Below are positions 61,012-64,000 of a stretch of DNA of 64,000 nucleotides, one piece after another; the first letter of the stretch is position 1, and the number at the start of each line of letters is the position of its first letter. The translations under genes were made by a program, and so were the position numbers. The notes below the pieces were generated by a model that had not been told where the DNA came from, made no database searches, and saw only the letters and a program-made list of their open reading frames with translations. The DNA is from Anaeramoeba ignava (Eukaryota > Metamonada > Anaeramoebidae), in the NCBI GenBank assembly GCA_028826165.1, contig JAPDFW010000033.1, forward strand, positions 372,001-436,000, in the 5' to 3' direction.

Positions 61012-62813
61012 TTAGAAAATTAAACAATTTTCTTTCTTTTTCTGATTTTGATTATTAAATTTATTAATTAATAAATCAAATAAATTTGGATATGCTTGAT
61101 TTAATTGAAAATAATCAATTCCAATTTTAATTTCATCAATAATTTGTTGTGTAATTTTAATTTCATTTTTAATTTGATTTGAATAAATCCAATATTCAAA
61201 TATTTGAAATGATTTATTACTTAATTCACTATAATCTGTAACTTTATTTGAAGTATCTTCAGTTACAGATAAAAACATTCCTCGATATAATTCACTTCTC
61301 ATTATTAATATTAATTTGGGGAATTTATATTGTTTTTCTTTTCTTTCAATAATAAAATCTTTTTCATTTTCATTTTCATTTAAATAAATTCTTTTAATTG
61401 TTTCTTCAATTTTTTCATTTAAATTTATAATTTCTTTAATTTCAGAATATAATTTTGGATTTATTTTGGAATTGTTTGAATAAATCATTTCAAATATTTG
61501 ATTTGATTCTTTAATTGATTTTTTTGAAATAATTTCTTTGAAGTTTTTCATTTTGATTTTCATTTTGATTTAATCTATATTTTAATATTAATTTATGAGC
61601 TTCAATTATTTCTCCATTTTTGGTTTTAAATGAAATATTACAAAATTCTTTTCTTCTAAATAATTTTATCAAATCTTCTTCAAGATTGGAAAAAGAAGGA
61701 GAATAATAAATAAATGAATTGTTTTCACCACAAGAAATATGATAATTAGAAATATTTTCATTAAATCTTAATTTAGGAAGTTCAATTTGAATTGGAATTT
61801 TTTGATATTTTCTATTTCCAGTTCCTAATTGACCATATGAATTACTTCCAAATCCAATAAATTTCCCTTTGGAAGTTAAAATCAAAGTATGATTATCACC
61901 ACAAGAAACTTCAAGAATATTATCATTTTCAAATAAAGATGATTTGATTTCAGTAAATTCATAAGTATTTTGAAATCTTTTGCCAAATCCATTATATTTA
62001 GAATAACCACATGAATAAAGTTTTCTTTTTGGATTTTGATTTTCATTTTCAATCAACATTAATGAATGATAATATCCACATTGAATATCAATTATTTCAC
62101 CTTTTGGAATATTTTGGATTTGTGTTAATTTTTGGATTTGTTCATATTTTCTTGATTCTCCTAATCCAAGTTGACCATCTTGATTCCATCCGCATCCAAA
62201 TAATTCTTGATTTGAATTTAAAAGGAAAACATGATAAGAAGAGTTTCCTGAAAATATTTTAGAAACATTTTTCATCATTAAAATTAGGTTTTTCTGTTTG
62301 CGGAAGTTTTTCAGAATCAAAACTAAGTTGACCTAATTCATTTGAACCAATTCCATAAACATTTTGATTTGAAGTTAATAAATAAATTGAAATGTATCCA
62401 GAAACAATATCTTCAATTATTCTATCATTTGTATCTTCAATTAATGATGAAATATTGATAAATTCATTTGGATTATATGGATTAATAGCAACTCCTTTGG
62501 CAAATACATTTCCTTCTATTGTTAAAATAGCTTCATTTCGATAACCAACAGTTACTTTTTGAATATTTTCTTCAATTTGTATTTTTTCAGGATTTTCATT
62601 TAAATATTTTTCACTTAAATATTCTATTGCTTTTCCATTTTTAAAAAGGAAAATTGTTGAAAAATCTGCTGTTGAAATTTGTTTAATTTGTTTTTCATTT
62701 TCATTTTCATTTTCATTTTCAAATTTAAATTGAATTGGTTTTGTTATTTTATCTGGTTCATTTTTGAAAAGTTTTGGATTTTGATTTGAACCAAAAAATA
62801 TAATTTCATTCAT
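61012..62813 (-). pseudogene. RCC1 + double BTB protein (copy 2) with two single-base insertions
   Basis: Tandem paralogue of copy 1, covered by three open frames: 62813-62259, 62320-61511 and 61563-61012. Comparison with copy 1 shows the breaks exactly. Near 62283 it has CCTAATTTTAATG where copy 1 has CCAATTTTAATG, and near 61543 it has CTTCAAAGAA where copy 1 has CTTAAAGAA; each is one extra base. Both domains are otherwise complete (FGCGWNQDGQLGLGES; SELYRGMFLSVTEDTSNKVT). It may be a young pseudogene, a gene truncated after the RCC1 start, or a correct gene with assembly errors. The ATG is shared in context with copy 1 (MNEIIFFGSNQ versus MNDCLFFGLNQ). Confidence 0.8.
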
Positions 62814-62876
62814 TTTTGAAAAGAAAAAAAATGAATTTTATTTTTTCATTTTTTCATTTTTTCATTTTTTCTTTTA
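62814..62876. promoter_or_regulatory. 63-bp divergent promoter with TTTTTTCA repeats
   Basis: Separates the start codons of RCC1-BTB copy 2 (minus) and Asterix (plus). Contains four TTTTTTCA units on the plus strand and AAAATGAATTTT-type sequence for the minus strand. Confidence 0.5.
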
Positions 62877-63185
62877 ATGAACGATCCAAGAAGAAAAGAT
62901 GCTATTGAACCTTATCAATTTGAAAATTATCAAACAGAAACAACCGAAACTGTAGATACATTTGTTGAGGTTTATAAAAAAAAATTGAAATTAATTCAAA
63001 AAGAAAAAAATAATTAAAAAATTTTCAATTAGTTTTTCAATTTATTTGCACTTGGAATTAATATAGCAGCTAGTTTTACAAGAAATCCTTATTTTGCTTG
63101 GCTTGGCTTATTTATTGGACTTGCCTCATTTTTAATAAAACGTTCAACTTCTTCAGGACAACAAAATATTCCTTCATTTATGTAA
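62877..63185 (+). CDS. PAT-complex subunit Asterix (WDR83OS family)
   Basis: Two exons (62877-62969 and 63033-63185) with a 63-bp intron, 81 aa. The start MNDPRRKDAIEPYQFE matches the Asterix N-terminus (S-D-P-R-R-P), and the rest has two membrane segments (FFNLFALGINIAASF; FAWLGLFIGLASFLI) followed by KRSTSSGQQNIPSFM, like the family's RSSEDTKQ..SSFM. Asterix with CCDC47 forms the PAT complex that chaperones multi-pass membrane proteins at the ER translocon. The human protein has 106 aa and a third membrane segment; here the gene ends at SFM, so that segment is absent. Too short for ordinary ORF lists, but the spliced match is good. Confidence 0.87.
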
Positions 63186-64000
63186 TTTTTTTGAAAAGAA
63201 AAAAAATCAATTTAAAATCAATTTAAAATCAATTTAAAATCAATTTAAAACCAAAATCAATTTAAAATCAATTTAAAATCAATTTAAAATCAATTTAAAA
63301 TCAAAATCAATTTAAAATCAATTTAAAATCAATTTAAAATCAATTTAAAATCAAAATCAATTTAAAATCAATTTAAAATCAATTTAAAATCAATTTAAAA
63401 CCAAAATCAATTTAAAATTAAAATCAATTTAAAATTAAAATCAATTTAAAATCAATTTAAAACCAATTTAAAATCAAAACCAATTTAAAATCAAAATCAA
63501 TTTAAAATCGAAATCAATTTAAAATCAATTTAAAATCAAATCAATTTAAAATCAAAATCAATTTAAAATCAATTTAAAATCAAAATCAATTTAAAATCAA
63601 TTTAAAATCAATTTAAAATCAATTTAAAACCAAAATCAATTTAAAATCAATTTAAAATCAATTTAAAATTAAAATCAATTTAAAACTAAAATCAATTTAA
63701 AATTAAAATCAATTTAAAATCAAAACCAATTTAAAATCAATTTAAAATCAATTTAAAATCAATTTAAAATCAATTTAAAATCAATTTAAAATCAATTTAA
63801 AATCAATTTAAAATCAATTTAAAACCAAAATCAATTTAAAATCAATTCAAAAATCAAAATCAATTTAAAATTAAAATCAATTTAAAATCAATTTAAAATC
63901 AAAACCAATTTAAAATCAAAATTAATTTAAAATCAAAATCAATTTAAAATCAAAATCAATTTAAAATCAAAATTAACTTAAAATCAAAAAACATTTTTTT
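63186..64000. repeat. Terminal satellite, AATCAATTTAAA 11-12-bp repeat
   Basis: About 780 bp of ATCAATTTAAA units with AAATCAAA and AAACCAAA interruptions, reaching the window edge. No gene seen. Confidence 0.9.

Overview
The window is nuclear DNA of a very AT-rich microbial eukaryote. Genes are split by introns with GT..AG ends whose phases match across exons, the products are typical eukaryotic ones (importin alpha, G alpha, PDK1, SF3B3, alpha-actinin, ribosomal protein L13a), and TAA and TGA are both used as stops. Expanded BTB proteins, an oxygen-sensitive type of radical SAM enzyme and the overall composition would suit an anaerobic amoeboid protist such as Anaeramoeba, but the sequence alone does not fix the species.

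Layout. 1-3.3 kb: importin-alpha-like gene (-, 3' end cut by the window). 3.5-6.55 kb: THH1/TOM1-like membrane protein (-). 6.8-7.85 kb: membrane J-domain protein (-). 7.9-8.4 kb: CXXC zinc-binding protein CZIB (+). 9.99-13.06 kb: G-protein alpha subunit lacking catalytic residues (+). 13.36-14.16 kb: bZIP factor (-). 14.4-16.6 kb: WD40 + double BTB (-). 16.7-18.8 kb: TFIIB-like protein (+). 18.9-21.2 kb: acyltransferase (+). 21.5-22.6 kb: capping-type RNA triphosphatase (+). 22.7-25.2 kb: NSUN5 rRNA methyltransferase (+). 25.4-26.9 kb: uL13/RPL13A (-). 27.2-30.6 kb: PDK1 (+). 31.1-35.6 kb: VIT-VWA protein followed by a frameshifted coiled-coil extension (+). 35.8-41.7 kb: SF3B3 (+). 41.8-44.6 kb: a 35-bp satellite. 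44.9-49.1 kb: alpha-actinin (+). 49.4-51.2 kb: AGC kinase (-). 52-53.4 kb: composite satellite. 53.5-58.8 kb: AmrS-type radical SAM enzyme fused to an NADPH diflavin reductase (-). 59.1-62.8 kb: two tandem RCC1 + double BTB genes, the second with two frameshifts (-). 62.9-63.2 kb: PAT-complex subunit Asterix (+). 63.2-64 kb: satellite.

Two themes stand out. First, neighbouring genes can sit 60-270 bp apart, yet many introns are blown up to 0.3-2 kb by simple repeats, each intron with its own unit, and in their sense strand these repeats almost never contain AG, the splice-acceptor dinucleotide. Second, several proteins have unusual architectures: the radical SAM/diflavin fusion (the best candidate for an undescribed system), a G alpha that should not hydrolyse GTP normally, an importin alpha with an acidic rather than basic N-terminus, and one double-BTB module carried by two different beta-propellers.

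The genes form no operon or pathway cluster. A plausible functional link is PDK1 and the AGC kinase, which has the kind of T-loop PDK1 normally phosphorylates. The remaining genes cover RNA processing and ribosome production (SF3B3, RNA triphosphatase, NSUN5, uL13), ER and membrane functions (Asterix, J protein, acyltransferase, TOM1-like) and signalling or cytoskeleton.
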